Assembly: GCA_036924285.1 (NCBI GenBank)
Contig: JAYKYS010000018.1
Span: forward strand, 248,001-312,000
Length of the DNA: 64,000 nt
Direction: 5' to 3'
Source of the DNA: Asterella californica
Taxonomy: Eukaryota > Streptophyta > Marchantiopsida > Marchantiales > Aytoniaceae
Below, piece by piece: positions 41,133 through 52,960 of the stretch. The notes under the pieces are model-generated. The model worked only from the letters and a program-made list of their open reading frames with translations. It was not told where the DNA came from and made no database searches. The translations under genes and the position numbers were made by a program. Within the stretch, counting starts at the first letter, position 1. Each line of letters opens with the position of its first letter.

Positions 41133-44100
41133 TCATTCACCAGAAACATATAACTGGAGATCACACAGCCAGCCAAGCAAACAAACAGAAAGATTGTACC
41201 ACCCTAACTCTTGTCTTGTGTATAGTCCGAGAACCGTCGAGCTAACTTTTCTAATTGTTTGTTTGCAGAGCAAGCAAGACTCATCAAGGTATTTCGAGAA
41301 TCGAGACGTGCCTGGCGTACAAATATTTATAAACACGTTAGTTCTACTCCTATGAATTCCCCTGCATGTAGTATATAGTTATTTGCAAGTTCATCGGAGG
41401 ATCCAGACTCGCACGACATCAGTTAATAGGTGTAGAGTTAACTCTTTGTAATTTGGAACGGATTGTTCTCGAGATTGTTATGTCCTGCCTTCTAATCTTG
41501 CACGATCTCCTCAGGTACGGTAATCCATAACTTTAATTTAGGCCGTTATGCAAGTGGTGTGGAGGGTGGGACTGGGGGATTTAATTTGTAGTTGAATGAC
41601 ATCAGAAAGGCTTGAGTCGCCTGCCCATTTGCCTTCTCCTTTACCGAACCTGCGTCCGTTCGAACTTTATGTGAGAGGAATCTGCATGAGGCCCACCATA
41701 AACCTTCCGAGTCCCAGATATTCCAGAAGATTTTCCACCGGTAGTATTTCCAGCATTACGACATCAATCAAAGAAAATAGGAATTAAACAATCAACCATC
41801 GCACTGATCTGATCTGAACAGTTGCCGGAGGCGTGAAACTTTAGAACTTTACTTGCTTCAATAACCAATATATGACGAGATTCTCCGAATTATGCACTCC
41901 ATGTCTCCCCAAGTTAGACATAGTAGAGCAGACTGTATTTGTGACAGACTGCGCCAACGAATCGGTACATTTGGTTCCAGATGTCACAATGGGGCCAGTA
42001 TATGATACCCGCCGGTGTTAGAACCGTTCCACTAATAAGTCTGTCCGTCCTCCTCGTGGTGTCGCGTGCTTCTGTTTTTAATTCTTCGAATTACTTAGTT
42101 TGCTCTTGAGAGCCTGCTTTCTCTAAGCTCCTATGTTTTAGACAGTGGGGCATTTTGATTTCCGCACTGTCTAGCAAGAAGAGTGATTCCTCAAAACCTT
42201 CAGTTGGGTAGAACCTCGGCTTCGGTCCGGGTTTGCTCATGACAAAGAGCAGGGGAACTGCATATCGATTAGCTGCAAATTCATTATGGTGCAGTCGGGT
42301 ACCGTGTACTCAGAGCGTCGAATGTGAGCAGCACGAAGGGTAGTGCGCAGAGCCGCAGACTTGTATTCCCGGAACAGTCTAGGAAACAGATAGATAGAGG
42401 AAGCTCACAAACTGGTCTGGCTAACATACTGACTGACAGCCAGAAACTCTATGGGCTTTTGTCAACGTGGTGGTACAGAGCATAAAGGTACAGGTTTACT
42501 TTCGAGTGTTGGGAAGTATTGGCTGGAGACGGGAAGCTAATTATTCATCAGTTGAAGAGCATGACGTCAAACTGTACGAAGGGAACCTAATCCGGAATCT
42601 CGGACAGAATAATCGTATATCGTCACGGAGGTGCGAAATATCACTTGCCGAAGCTGCAGCAGTTCCCCAAGATGATGCCGTAGCTAAAATCTAACAAAAG
42701 TCTTTTGAGCAAACCTGGCGCATCCTGGCGCATCCTGGCTCTCTGTGGCTAACGGGACAAACAAACTGATTGCGGGTGCTCGCGCGGACGGACAGAATAT
42801 TTGGAGGAGGACGGACGCAGCCCACTGAGGAAGTTATAGAGGCATCAATAAAACGAACAATGCGGGGGCTACAAGGCCATGCCAGCAGCGCAGACCGGAC
42901 GAGAGGATGAGCTCGTAGCTACAGTAGCTCGCTCCCACTTCGCTACAGCAGCGCGGAACGGGCCAAGTCAGGTCGCTCGCTGACTCGCTGTCTGGCTTAC
43001 TAGCTGTGAGCTATGCTCAGGTTCGGGATCAGCTTCTCTCCGATCGCCTCTGCTTCAGTTGCTTTGTAGATGATACAGCATGTGCTGGCAGATGAAGCGA
43101 AGGTTGGTGCTGTCACTGCTGTGCCGCTGGGCTCGGGATGGTGATTTAGCTATGGTTTCCTCAGGTCTATCACTTCCCCGAAGCAGCGAGGTGCGTTGAG
43201 AGCTGTTGTTGCTGGGTAGGACTGGCTGGTCAATGCTCGCATCGATGATCCGGAACGAAGAGCGGAAGGAACCGGAGGGAGAGATTCAGAGGAGAGGGCA
43301 AGGGGAAAGGAAAGGAGGGTGCCTGGGAAGGTTGTCATTCAGATACCTTTGAAGGGGGGCTTATTTCTTCAGGAGGAGGCGAGCGATGTAATTAGTAGAG
43401 AGTGAGAAAACGGCAGGTCTTGATAGTTCATTCATTCGTTCGCCTATTGACTGCACCGCACTGTGCAGGACGGACAGACAGACAGCACTGCTGATGATTA
43501 GTTGGATCTTGGCTGATTGAAGGCTGTCCATAGTCATTATTCATTGTTCCTCCTAGGTGAAGACCTTTACAACATCGAAGAGGGGCTTAGCGAAGGAGGA
43601 TTCTTTTTGCTAGAGACGAGAGGAGATTATAGGAGACGAGAAGGGGATAGAAGTTGGGGTTACGTAGTTGTAGAGGGAAAGCTTTAGTTCTTTCTGTTGA
43701 AGTTCTTTCCATCTTTTTCTGTTCGAGTTGTTTATTCTATCGTGATATTTCTTCCTCCCCAGGGCGTGTGTGGGTGTGGGTTTGTGTGTGGGATCTTACC
43801 CTGTGAGTAAGGATTACGACCGGTGAGGAGCGGAGAAACTCGGACGAGCATGGATAGTGGTGGCGTGTGACGTGCAAGTGGGCCGGGTCTGCGCCTCAAA
43901 GTCTCGGTAAAAGGAAGGTGAGACGTGGGAGATGGAGGGAGGTAGGGAGGTCCAGAGAGGTTGAGACATTTGTACATACAACCAGGTGAGTGAAAGGAGG
44001 GTAAGGGAAGGGCGAGGTGTGAAGATCTAGAAGTAGGAGCGAGCAAGCAATCGAAGGACTGGCATTGGAGGTGGAGGGCTGCAAGCTGTGGAGGAAGAAT

Positions 44101-44587
44101 TACTGCAGTGGCTGCGATGGGTACCGTTGGGAAGGAAAGCTTGGACTAGACCCAGGACAGGTTGCTCGAATAGCAAGAAGAGCCTGGCGAACACAGTCTC
44201 TTCATTTCGGATCTGCCGAGCAGCAGAGCATGAAGCGGAAGACTTGATCCTAATGTAGTCATGGCGGCCTACAGTGTGATTTCAACACGTATCAGGTACA
44301 AGTAGTGGAGCGAACGACTGCTTGAGCTTGGCTGGGATGCTATGCTTTGCCACTAAAATTTGTGCGGGCCATGTTGGCTAGAGTAGGAGATTGTAGAGCG
44401 AGGATGCTGGGCGGGGATCGGGACAGGCCGCAACAGGTACCACTGAGAATTCACAGCGAGCGTCGGTTTCGGTTTAGAGATTTGATTGTGTTGCTCCAAT
44501 CTTCTTTGGACAGTAGATGGGCGAAGAAGAATTAGGGTATATATGAGAACACAAACACTGGAGTCGGGGAAAAGCAGGAGGGGTATC
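41133..44587 (+). promoter_or_regulatory. Upstream region and probable 5' UTR of the MAPKKK gene
   Basis: No supported CDS. GC and purine content rise after ~42700. A short direct repeat GGCGCATCCT occurs at about 42717-42737. From ~43540 the sequence is rich in GAGAGG and GGAGG, typical of plant leaders. An upstream in-frame ATG lies at 44543 (MRTQTLESG), 15 codons before the chosen start. The transcription start cannot be placed. Confidence 0.35.
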
Positions 44588-47500
44588 ATGGATACAATTA
44601 GAAGGTCATATCATGGTAGTAAAGGTGGAGGGGGAGGAGGAGTTCCGAGATTAGAGAGGCGGAATGCGACGAAGAACATAACCTATGATTCTCGCAAGCA
44701 AAACCATAAAAGGTCTCCAGATTCAGATCACTCGTCTTACGATGAGTCTGAGTCGTCAAATCATTCTCGTGAAGATCTCTCCTTGTTGGATGAGTACAGA
44801 GTGATGGGTAAGGCCAGCGTGGAGGAGATGAACCAGGTTTGCAGGTATTTAGGACTTCAAGGAATTGATTCCTTGGGAATCACCCGAGAAGATTGGGACG
44901 CTAACAGATTTCCAATTTCAGGCGTGTCTGGTCTTGATTCAGTATCTTCATTCATACAGGAGGACCCCTCCGACTTCACGTTTGTGATTTCTCCCCCTCC
45001 ATCTTATTTGGCAACTTCGCCTCGAGACTCATATAGCGATCCAGTGGGAAGAGTAAAGGATATTGCGTTAGTGCAGGTCACTGGAAATGATGGAGTTAGT
45101 ACGTCGCCATCAACTCGCAGGAATCATGGAGATGCGTCTCATGTGAGCAGTTTTGACGTACAACATCGTGAGCAGGAGCACGAACGAGTGGAAGAGCTTG
45201 TGTCACACCGATCCCCGTTAGGCTGGCGCACACGTTCCTCGTCTTTGCCCACCACCCAGAGTCGTCCGTTTTCACCTCCACTGAGCTCTCTAACTCTAGC
45301 CGGAACTCCCAAGCCGTTATTAGGAAACAGGATATTCGAGTATCCGGATCCGGTCACACATATACAACGGGCCCGAAGTCAGCCAGTCTCCCTACCCTCT
45401 GACGAAGAGAAAGTTAGTCGTGGTTCGTCTTTAGAAAGTAAGAATGTTTCCCTCATGAAGTCGGCGGTCGATGACGGGGAGACTGTTAATGAGCGTAGTG
45501 GAGATCCAACTCCAGTCGTTACCAGAAAAGATCCCATGCCAGGATTGGTAACTAGAAGAGAAGGTGACTCCTCAAGCAGATCATCCTCATGTAGTGATGG
45601 CAGCGGTGATTACAGTGGCAGAGAGGCAAGCAAGACACCCCAGCCAAGGAGTTTTGAGATGAAACAAGACGTCGAGAGAGTAAAGGTTGTTGCGCCTTCG
45701 ACACCGGGCCACCTAAAGCCCCCGCCCTCACTATCTCAACTGAATTTACCCTCTTCGGCTTTTACAACTCACGATCTTCTCGGTAGTTTGGGTCCACCTG
45801 ATTCTCCTGCAGCTGTCACCGGAACGCAGAACTCAGAATCGGACATTGAAGACGATGATCAGCTGCCAGAGCACACCGTAATTGAAGAAAATGGTCTGGA
45901 AGCAGATGAGAGACTGGACAGAAGCAATGACAAGCCTCAAGGTCTTGTCGTCGAGGTTCATGACAAAGTCCCGGAACTTCGAATTGCCATCAAGTCAGCA
46001 GATGGGCAGAAGGCTGAGGATGCAAGTGTAGTCATAGATGAAGAGAAGGATTTGGTAGAGGTCAGGCCGTCCGGGATCGAAGGCAATGGAGAACGAACTA
46101 GCCCGAGCATGGATGTGTCGGAGGGTGCGACAGCGGTGAGCGAGCAGATAATGTCAATCAACCTCGCACAGGCCCCTGTTCCTCCGGAAGAAGTGCAGGA
46201 CCTCAGACCTGAGGATGGTCAGAACGGCGTACAGACAGTGACATTTCCGTGGAGCAAAGGGGACTTGCTCGGCGCAGGGTCATTTGGAACTGTCTATGAG
46301 GCAGTTGACAGGTGATATCTTGAGACTCTTGGATTATTTATGGACGTACGTTGAAGTTGTACATTTTTAGCTCTCTATTTGTGTACAAGGATGAAGACAC
46401 AGAAAATTCACGAATTCATTCTTGTTCTGCAAATAATTCTCTACACCCTGGTAACGAGCTCGTAGTTTAAGTCGAATAATTGTTTTTTAGCACCTCTTCA
46501 GTTATTAATAAGCCTACGTTCTGTGTTAAATGTCCAATCCCGTGCGGAGCGGTAAATATAGAAGGTGAGGACAGTAAGATAAAATGAGGACCCCTCTACA
46601 AGGAAAAAGAAAGCAAAAGTCTGGAGTCGTTGCGGCTTTATTTACCCGTGCTGTTTCTAACCACTGTATAACTTGTACTTTTCGATATGTGTTGCTGCAG
46701 TAATGGGAGCTTTTTCGCAGTGAAAGAAGTGTCTCTTATCGATACTGACAAGAATTCACAACAATGTATTTCTCAACTCGAACAGGTATGCAGAAGCTGC
46801 AAAGTTCAGCTTTCGTTAAATGTTCGTGTCAAAGATGATCAAACAAGATGCATGCGCAAGTTCCATGTACTCCAGGGTAGACTAACGCCTTTGGTGATGT
46901 ACCAGGAGATCGAGCTTCTGAGTCGCTTCAAACATGAAAATATTGTACAATATCTTGGTACATCAAGGGTATGATGTCCGCGAACTCTCGAGTTGTCAGT
47001 GATGCGAGCCAGACTTCAGTATTGCGGGATTTGTGATGTCGCTTGACTATTAGCCGTTTATATAGAATGCCTTCAAAACTTGTTGACTCAGTAACATATG
47101 TATATATCTTCAGCGTTTTCACTGTATCGTACTTGTGTATAGACACTGGCATCGCTCTGACGGTGCTCATTATAGTCTGTACACGAAAAGTATATCTGAA
47201 TTTCATACCGAGATGATTTCTTTGTTCTTAGACTTTGATGCGTTCATTCCTATCCTCTCTGCATCTTAGTTCTACTCTGACTGGTAACTGCTGTGTCTCA
47301 AAATCTCGCTAATTTTGCTAGTATGGACACTGGTCTTGCTCACTACCTAGGTACTTATTAACATTAAAATCGTTTGTCCTACAGGAAGATGGTAAACTAT
47401 ACATTTTCCTGGAGCTTGTTAGCAAGGGTTCCCTCTCGTCTCTATGCAAAAAGTTCAGCTTGACGCATTCTCAGATTATTGCGTATACAAGGCAGATTTT

Positions 47501-48794
47501 GAAGGGCCTCAAGTATCTGCATGACATGAATGTAGTTCACAGGTAGTTCACCCTAATCCCTCTTATCCTCATTTGGAAATGTGTTTCTATGTTTGCTTGG
47601 TCTGTAGTTTATTTCAATCTTTACGTATGATTCAAACTGTAGTTCTACACATGCGCAGGGACATTAAATGCGCGAACATTTTGGTGGACGTGAAGGGAAC
47701 ATGCAAACTTGCTGACTTTGGATTGGCGAAACAGGTATAATATCAAATATGGTTTAAGAGACCTGAGATCCATATGGCCTTGTAGTTGGTGCAGCCACTT
47801 CATTCTAGGCGTTGAAAAGATGTCCTCGACACTGAAATTTTCATTTTCTTATTAAACCCTGTCTATGGACGTATTTCTCTTCTTTTCGTGGGTATGCAAA
47901 ACTCGTTTCTCTTATCCGGGACATTGGAGTCCTACATCTAATTCAAGTAACTTGTACGTTTCTGCGCAGATTTCTGCACTGGACCAGCTCAAGTCTTGCA
48001 AAGGAAGTGCCTACTGGATGGCTCCTGAGGTGGGTATCCAGATGGAAGTCCATGGATAATCCCACTGATAGCAGAAACCTTGTTTATCTAAGCGGAGACT
48101 CTTACTAGTCCGTAAGAGGTCGAGTCCTTGCACGAATCTAGAAATTGAGGTGCATTTGGTTTATGCAGGTGATTGACCCGAAGAAGACATATTGGCTTCC
48201 GGCGGACATATGGAGTCTGGGATGTTCCGTTTTAGAAATGTTCACTGGTAGCCCACCTTTTGGGGATCAAGAGTGGGTGAGTACGAAATTCGCTCAGCAA
48301 CGGTCTGTTTTGGATTCCATGTTTCACTCGATATCGTTCTTTGGCTAGGAATTCTGTATTGATGGTAAATAGAGAGATCGTTTATGTGTAATTTGCATGG
48401 AGGTACTTGGAAACTGTCAACCTGGTATGCATGGCTCTAGAAACTTTTACGGAAGTTGATGCTTGAATATTTCGTTGCTCTTGTACAGTATCGAGTGTTG
48501 TGGAAAGTGGGTCATGGCGAAGCTCCGCCCATACCGGAAGATCTTTCAGATGACGCAAAAGACTTTATCGGGCAATGTTTGGAGGTCAATCCCGCTAAAA
48601 GACCAACCGCCACTGTGCTTCTCCAGCATAGGTTTATAAGTACCAGCGTTACACCGACGAGTTCAGGTCACTTGAATCCACAGTTGGTGGTTAACAGTCT
48701 TCACACGATAACGGAGGAGAGAACTGGTGACTTTACAACCACAGCCTCTGGAACTTACAGGTCCGTCTCCACCACAGCCTCTGGAAACTTATAG
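44588..48794 (+). CDS. MEKK1-like: MEKK1-type MAP kinase kinase kinase (8 coding exons)
   Basis: Exons 44588-46311, 46701-46785, 46906-46968, 47385-47542, 47659-47734, 47970-48029, 48169-48276 and 48489-48794; all seven introns are GT-AG and phases join, giving 859 aa. The N-terminal ~550 residues are Ser/Pro-rich and mostly disordered, with a conserved-looking block (EEMNQVCRYLGLQG). The kinase domain has the Gly loop GAGSFG (562-567), AVK lysine 583, HRDIKCANIL (676-), DFG 696-698, GSAYWMAPE (to 722) and ADIWSLGCSVLEMFTG. LYIFLELV, GLKYLHD and DFGLAK match plant MEKK1-family MAPKKKs, which phosphorylate MAPKKs in stress and immune signalling (family knowledge). ATG 44588 has a good context (ATCATGG); 44543 is an alternative start. 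All catalytic residues are present. The C-terminus is set by a 33-bp tandem duplication. It is the only clear host gene here. Confidence 0.93.
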
Positions 48795-48804
48795 GTCCGT
48801 CTCT
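48738..48804 (+). repeat. 33-bp tandem duplication at the end of the MAPKKK coding region
   Basis: Copy 1 (48738-48770) encodes TTASGTYRSVS. Copy 2 (48771-48804) repeats it with one extra A (CTGGAAACTT instead of CTGGAACTT), which shifts the frame into TAG at 48792-48794. CTTACAG|GTCCGT in copy 1 could also be read as a splice donor, so the true 3' end needs a transcript. Confidence 0.8.
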
Positions 48805-50519
48805 GTCACCTGAACTTTGTGAGAGGAATCCCAGAATGATCGAGTTTGTTGTGCGTCCAGACATATTGTCATGAATAACTTACATCACTTATATGCAGAT
48901 GTATGCACAAAAGTAATGACTCTCACTCGAGAGCTGAGTTTGTAATATTATTTTCATCAGACTTTAGACTGAAAGTGAGGGTGGCTATTTCGACTTCAGG
49001 TCTGCTCTGGGTGATTCTCCTCTTTCATCTCCTCTTTCAAATGGACATGCTGGACAATGACGAGCTCATGATTAGATGGGGCCAACGGAAACTTGCCCAG
49101 GTTATCGCGTAGGCCATACAGATTTTTTCAAGCTAATGGAGTAAGGTTACTGGCTTGAGTTACGGTATTGACTTAGTTAGTAAGAAACAAGTATCACTAC
49201 AGGAGGTTGCGGACGAGTTCGGTCTTAGAGTACAAGGTTGGCTTCATCTCGTTTGGCACATCAATCTCGCGATGATAAGGCGCTCCGTTGAATAGAGATG
49301 TGCTTTTGCAACGTGTGTTGGACAGAGACTAGCAAACCGCACAAGAGATGGCTTCATCTCACTATATTAAGGGATAACAGGGTTGAGGAGATCATAGGGG
49401 CATCATGTTGAAAGCTGGGGGATCAGCGTCTCAAAGAGAAGAACATGCAGGTATACTTAGGTCGTTTGCAGGGTTTTTCTCTTAAGTTTTGAGTTTGAAG
49501 ATCCCTCTGTAACTGTCGTACTTAGGTGGTGGTACCTACATTAGGCTTCTCGTTTGAGGGTCTCTGTTTTTGTTGGCAGTCGGAGCAACAATAACGGCCA
49601 TTCGACTTGTGCATTTCAGGTTCAGTGGTTTCTGGGAGAGTATGAGCAGGGTATCCCTGTGATTCCGGTACATTGTCAAGCGAAGCTCTTTTCTTGAGCT
49701 CCGTGGTAACAAATACGCGTCCCAAATTCTGGAACGTTACGTACCTTAATGGATCCATCAGAGCCGGAGTTCGCCTTGAAATTGTTGGCACTCATTGCAG
49801 AAGTTACTGTATCCAGGAAAGTAACGTATCTTTGTTGGATTCATCACAGTGGCGCGTCAACCTCTAGAGTTGGTGCTCACTTGGAGAAGTCACAGTGACA
49901 GGGAACAACATGATTCACCTTCTAGGAGCACTGTCACAAATAATCAAGTAGGAAATGGTGTGAATAAGAACCCATCGTGAGTGATGAATCTCCCTGCGAG
50001 GTTTTCCGTGCTCTTACTGTCTAATCCTCCACGTGTGTCCACTTTGATGCGTCTGCCCAACCAATCCATTTACATGATCGAGCTTGTATATTATACCACA
50101 AGCAAATCAGCTACTTGTTGCGTAGTACTTGGGAACATTGTTTGGTCATTTTCTTTCCCTTGGACTCGGTGAGTTTCGGGGTAATGGAGTCGGCTGTCAC
50201 CATCAGATTTCTGAGTAGTTTAAACTGTCCAGCTCGTTACTCTTTAGACAGCAGCCGGTATGAAGTTTGTGGTGATATCAAGAAGGTGAGATGACAGGGT
50301 TCCGAGGACGCTGGTTCCAGCCTTACCACTGAAGCAGGTTTTCTCCATGTGGCGTCTCCTCGGCATTGTGAAGAAACACCGTCTTGAAATTATTTCACCA
50401 GACCTCCCGTACGATCAAGAACACTTCAATGTTAAACTATGGAGAGCAAAGATCATGCCGATACAGAGGTTCTTTCTGACTAGGACTCCAATAGGTCAGG
50501 TCATTTCCGAGCTTATCAG
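48795..50519. other. 3' flank of MAPKKK, no supported gene
   Basis: Likely begins with the MAPKKK 3' UTR. On the minus strand an 89-aa frame at 49522-49791 contains CCSDCQQKQRPSNEKP. This faintly recalls the C-x2-C end of a retroviral integrase zinc finger but is too weak to call. Confidence 0.35.
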
Positions 50520-51720
50520 TTGGGATTTGTTTTGAAGTCCCTCTTGAGAAGATACTTTCTCTGTAAGTAATCTTCACCGCCAGTCTCATGAAACGTATCC
50601 TTGGAGTTTATGAGGTTGATGACTGCAGCTTCAGAGTCATTGGATTCATATAGATTTGGAATTCCAAGTGTGTTAAAAGGGTCTTCCTCTTCTAGCTCCC
50701 ACAGGTTTCGAGAGTAGTGTCTGACCGTTTCGTATCGCGAGGAGACTAGTTGCTTTCAGTTGTCATGATTGAGTTGAACATGCAGCTGTCCTGCTTAATC
50801 AAATCTTGGCACTCCATCCGTCCGTCGGAGCGGTGTATTTTGTTTCAAATGTAAAATCCTCATGCACTCTGGTTTGAATAGATAGAGCTTTTCATTTGTT
50901 AGTTGTCATCTGTTGGTACTGTATGGGTGAACAGGTAGTTTGGTCTCCAGTTGAACTCCTCGACGGTAGTTGACCACTCGTCGGTGGCCGAGAACGTAGT
51001 AGTCTGTCCAATCATCTTTTCTACTCCCACATGAGTTCCGACCTGGCATGCATCACGACCTTATACTAAGATCAACGATGGTTCTGCACACGAAACCTTC
51101 GTTAGTGAGTCCCTTGACGAAATGAGGCATGTTATACGGTGCACACACAAATCTCTAAACGCTTGAACTTGAAAAGGTCTGTGAAACTGAAGAGTAGAGA
51201 AGGACTTAAGAGGGTAATCGGGTTCAGCGTTTTGACCCGGACTGTCAAATCGATGCGTCACTCAGTCACGGGAAGGAGTTTGGACGGTAAGACCTTGTTA
51301 ACGTGCTTCAGAAACGTTTCTATGTGTGCAAAGCTGCTGAGGATTCGGGGCAAGTCATTGCGATATATGGCACCTAACAGTTTAAAGGTTTCGTGATCAG
51401 GAGTAAAGCGACTTTGCAGTTACATATGTCCCGATCTGATTTAAAATGAGGAATCCAGAGTACGAGTCAAGAGAGTAGACCTGACAGTTTTCGGAGCGAG
51501 GAGTCTACATCAATATCATCTTTTCCTTTCCTCTGCAGCATGGGTACAGTACTAGCTTCTGACGGCTCGGCGTCAAATCGTAAGTGGTGGTTATTAGCGA
51601 TACCTGGGAAGACATCAAAAAGTGAACCTGTGCGAAATGTTGTGTAACTGCATTATGTCAATGATAACTGAATTGACCTACGCAAATGTGCTTTTCAGTA
51701 GATACTCATACGGTTCCACC
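50520..51720 (-). pseudogene. Unidentified minus-strand coding relics
   Basis: Three open, protein-like stretches read right to left. One near 51500-51650 is GSLFDVFPGIANNHHLRFDA. The second, near 50930-51060, contains ACQVGTHVGVEKMIGQTTT and EEFNWRPNYLFTHTV. The third, near 50520-50755, contains RHYSRNLWELEEEDPFNTLG and DYLQRKYLLKRDF. Composition looks coding and all are on one strand, but I recognise no family. They may be exons of an unknown gene or a decayed retroelement. Frames differ and stops intervene. Confidence 0.35.
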
Positions 51721-51983
51721 AGGGCTCACGGTCCAGCAGTTGTATTTGTGAAAGAGACCAAAAACAGATCGTGAGACAGAGTTTGAAACATGACGTTGGT
51801 GCTACTTGAGTCACCCTCCTGATAATTCTGTTTCTGTCTATTTCTGTTCTCATTGCCTAAAGGAATTAGAAGAGTAGAACCAAGAGCCCTAAACGGCACG
51901 CAGGAAGCGGGGGCGGAGAGATGATTATCGGAAGGAGGTAATCTGGTAGCGAACGATGGGATGGACGAGATTTGTATGAACTG

Positions 51984-52205
51984 TCACTGATCTTTATCTT
52001 TCAGTTCACGGACACGGTCGTCTTTGAAACTCTCTATATATTTCTCTTGTGCTCTTTTCTTCTGACTCTCATAGACATCTTCAATCTTTGAGTAATATCC
52101 CTTGATATTCCAGTATCCTAAAATCAAGAAAAACTCAACAGCAAATATTAAACATAGAATATCGTAGAGCGAGGAAGGAGATATATACCCGCAGTAAGAC
52201 CTCAC
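51984..52205 (-). CDS. Small uncharacterised protein with one membrane segment
   Basis: Up to 73 aa, or an exon. A hydrophobic helix (DILCLIFAVEFFLILGYW) is followed by a highly charged tail (YSKIEDVYESQKKRAQEKYI, ending RELKDKDQ), an organisation typical of a small tail-exposed membrane protein. The frame opens after a TAG with a GTG as the first start-like codon, so the true start is missing or lies in an upstream exon. No family is recognised. Same strand as the relics at 50520-51720. Confidence 0.3.
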   Translation of the reverse strand: MRSYCGYISPSSLYDILCLIFAVEFFLILGYWNIKGYYSKIEDVYESQKKRAQEKYIESFKDDRVRELKDKDQ

Positions 52206-52449
52206 CGTCTAATTTGGCAGCGGTCAAGTGTTGTAGTCATGTGAATGATATAGAATTGTCAGTTTGATTTGCAAGTTTATAAAGTCTAAAGGTGTACTGA
52301 TTAGTTTAGTATGCTTAGTACATTGTTGTGATTAATTGTAATCATTTTTGGATCTCGACTTTGTTTAAGGTGGATTGTAAGAGATGAAAACAAAAGTTAA
52401 AACACATAAGGAAGTCAGAAGTGATTTTATTTTAGATATTTTTGGTGTT

Positions 52450-52889
52450 TGTAACATTCGTATATTCACAAGAAGACTGAAGGTAGAATTTTCAACAAAG
52501 ATATTTTTCTTTTCTTGCCGATTCACTTAGTATCTTGTCACACAGGAATTCGATTTTTAATATTTTAGATTTAGTTATGTTAAAAAACTAAAAAATTATA
52601 TCTGAATAAAGAAATCTACGCATAACTTGGTTTTGAGAAAGACAAGATAAGATTACACATTTGTTGTATCATTTACGAATCATTACATGGATTGTTGATT
52701 TGACACTTTCACATCGTACGCTCAACTATTTATTTTTGAATTTCACATGGATTGTTGACATGGATCTTATCCGGTCTCATCAATAATTGTACAAAGTTGA
52801 TCTCACAAATAATGGTGTAAGATAACTGGAGATAACTATATTTCTTCACGTGACTATGACTTAGTCGTAACTAGCTAAATGTGATTACA
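52450..52889 (-). repeat. 3' LTR of element D (about 440 bp)
   Basis: On + it starts TGTAACATTCG and ends GTGATTACA, giving inverted termini TGTAA/TTACA. Minus-strand AAATGGAGAGAGATC at 52890-52904 is a fitting polypurine tract. Confidence 0.7.
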
Positions 52890-52960
52890 GATCTCTCTCC
52901 ATTTAAGTCGTAATCTCATTGTCATGATGTCGTTCAAACTGTTGAATCAAGAAGGAGGTT

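Noticed and set aside
43732..44084. Pro/Ser-rich minus-strand ORFs upstream of the kinase
   Set aside because: They reflect the purine-rich + strand leader. Composition alone explains them.
44486..44587. Kinase start at 44486
   Set aside because: The first codon there is TTG, not ATG. ATG at 44588 has a better context; 44543 remains possible.
46687..46974. 95-aa ORF spanning 46687-46974 as a separate gene
   Set aside because: It reads through the short intron 46786-46905 between exons 2 and 3 of the kinase.
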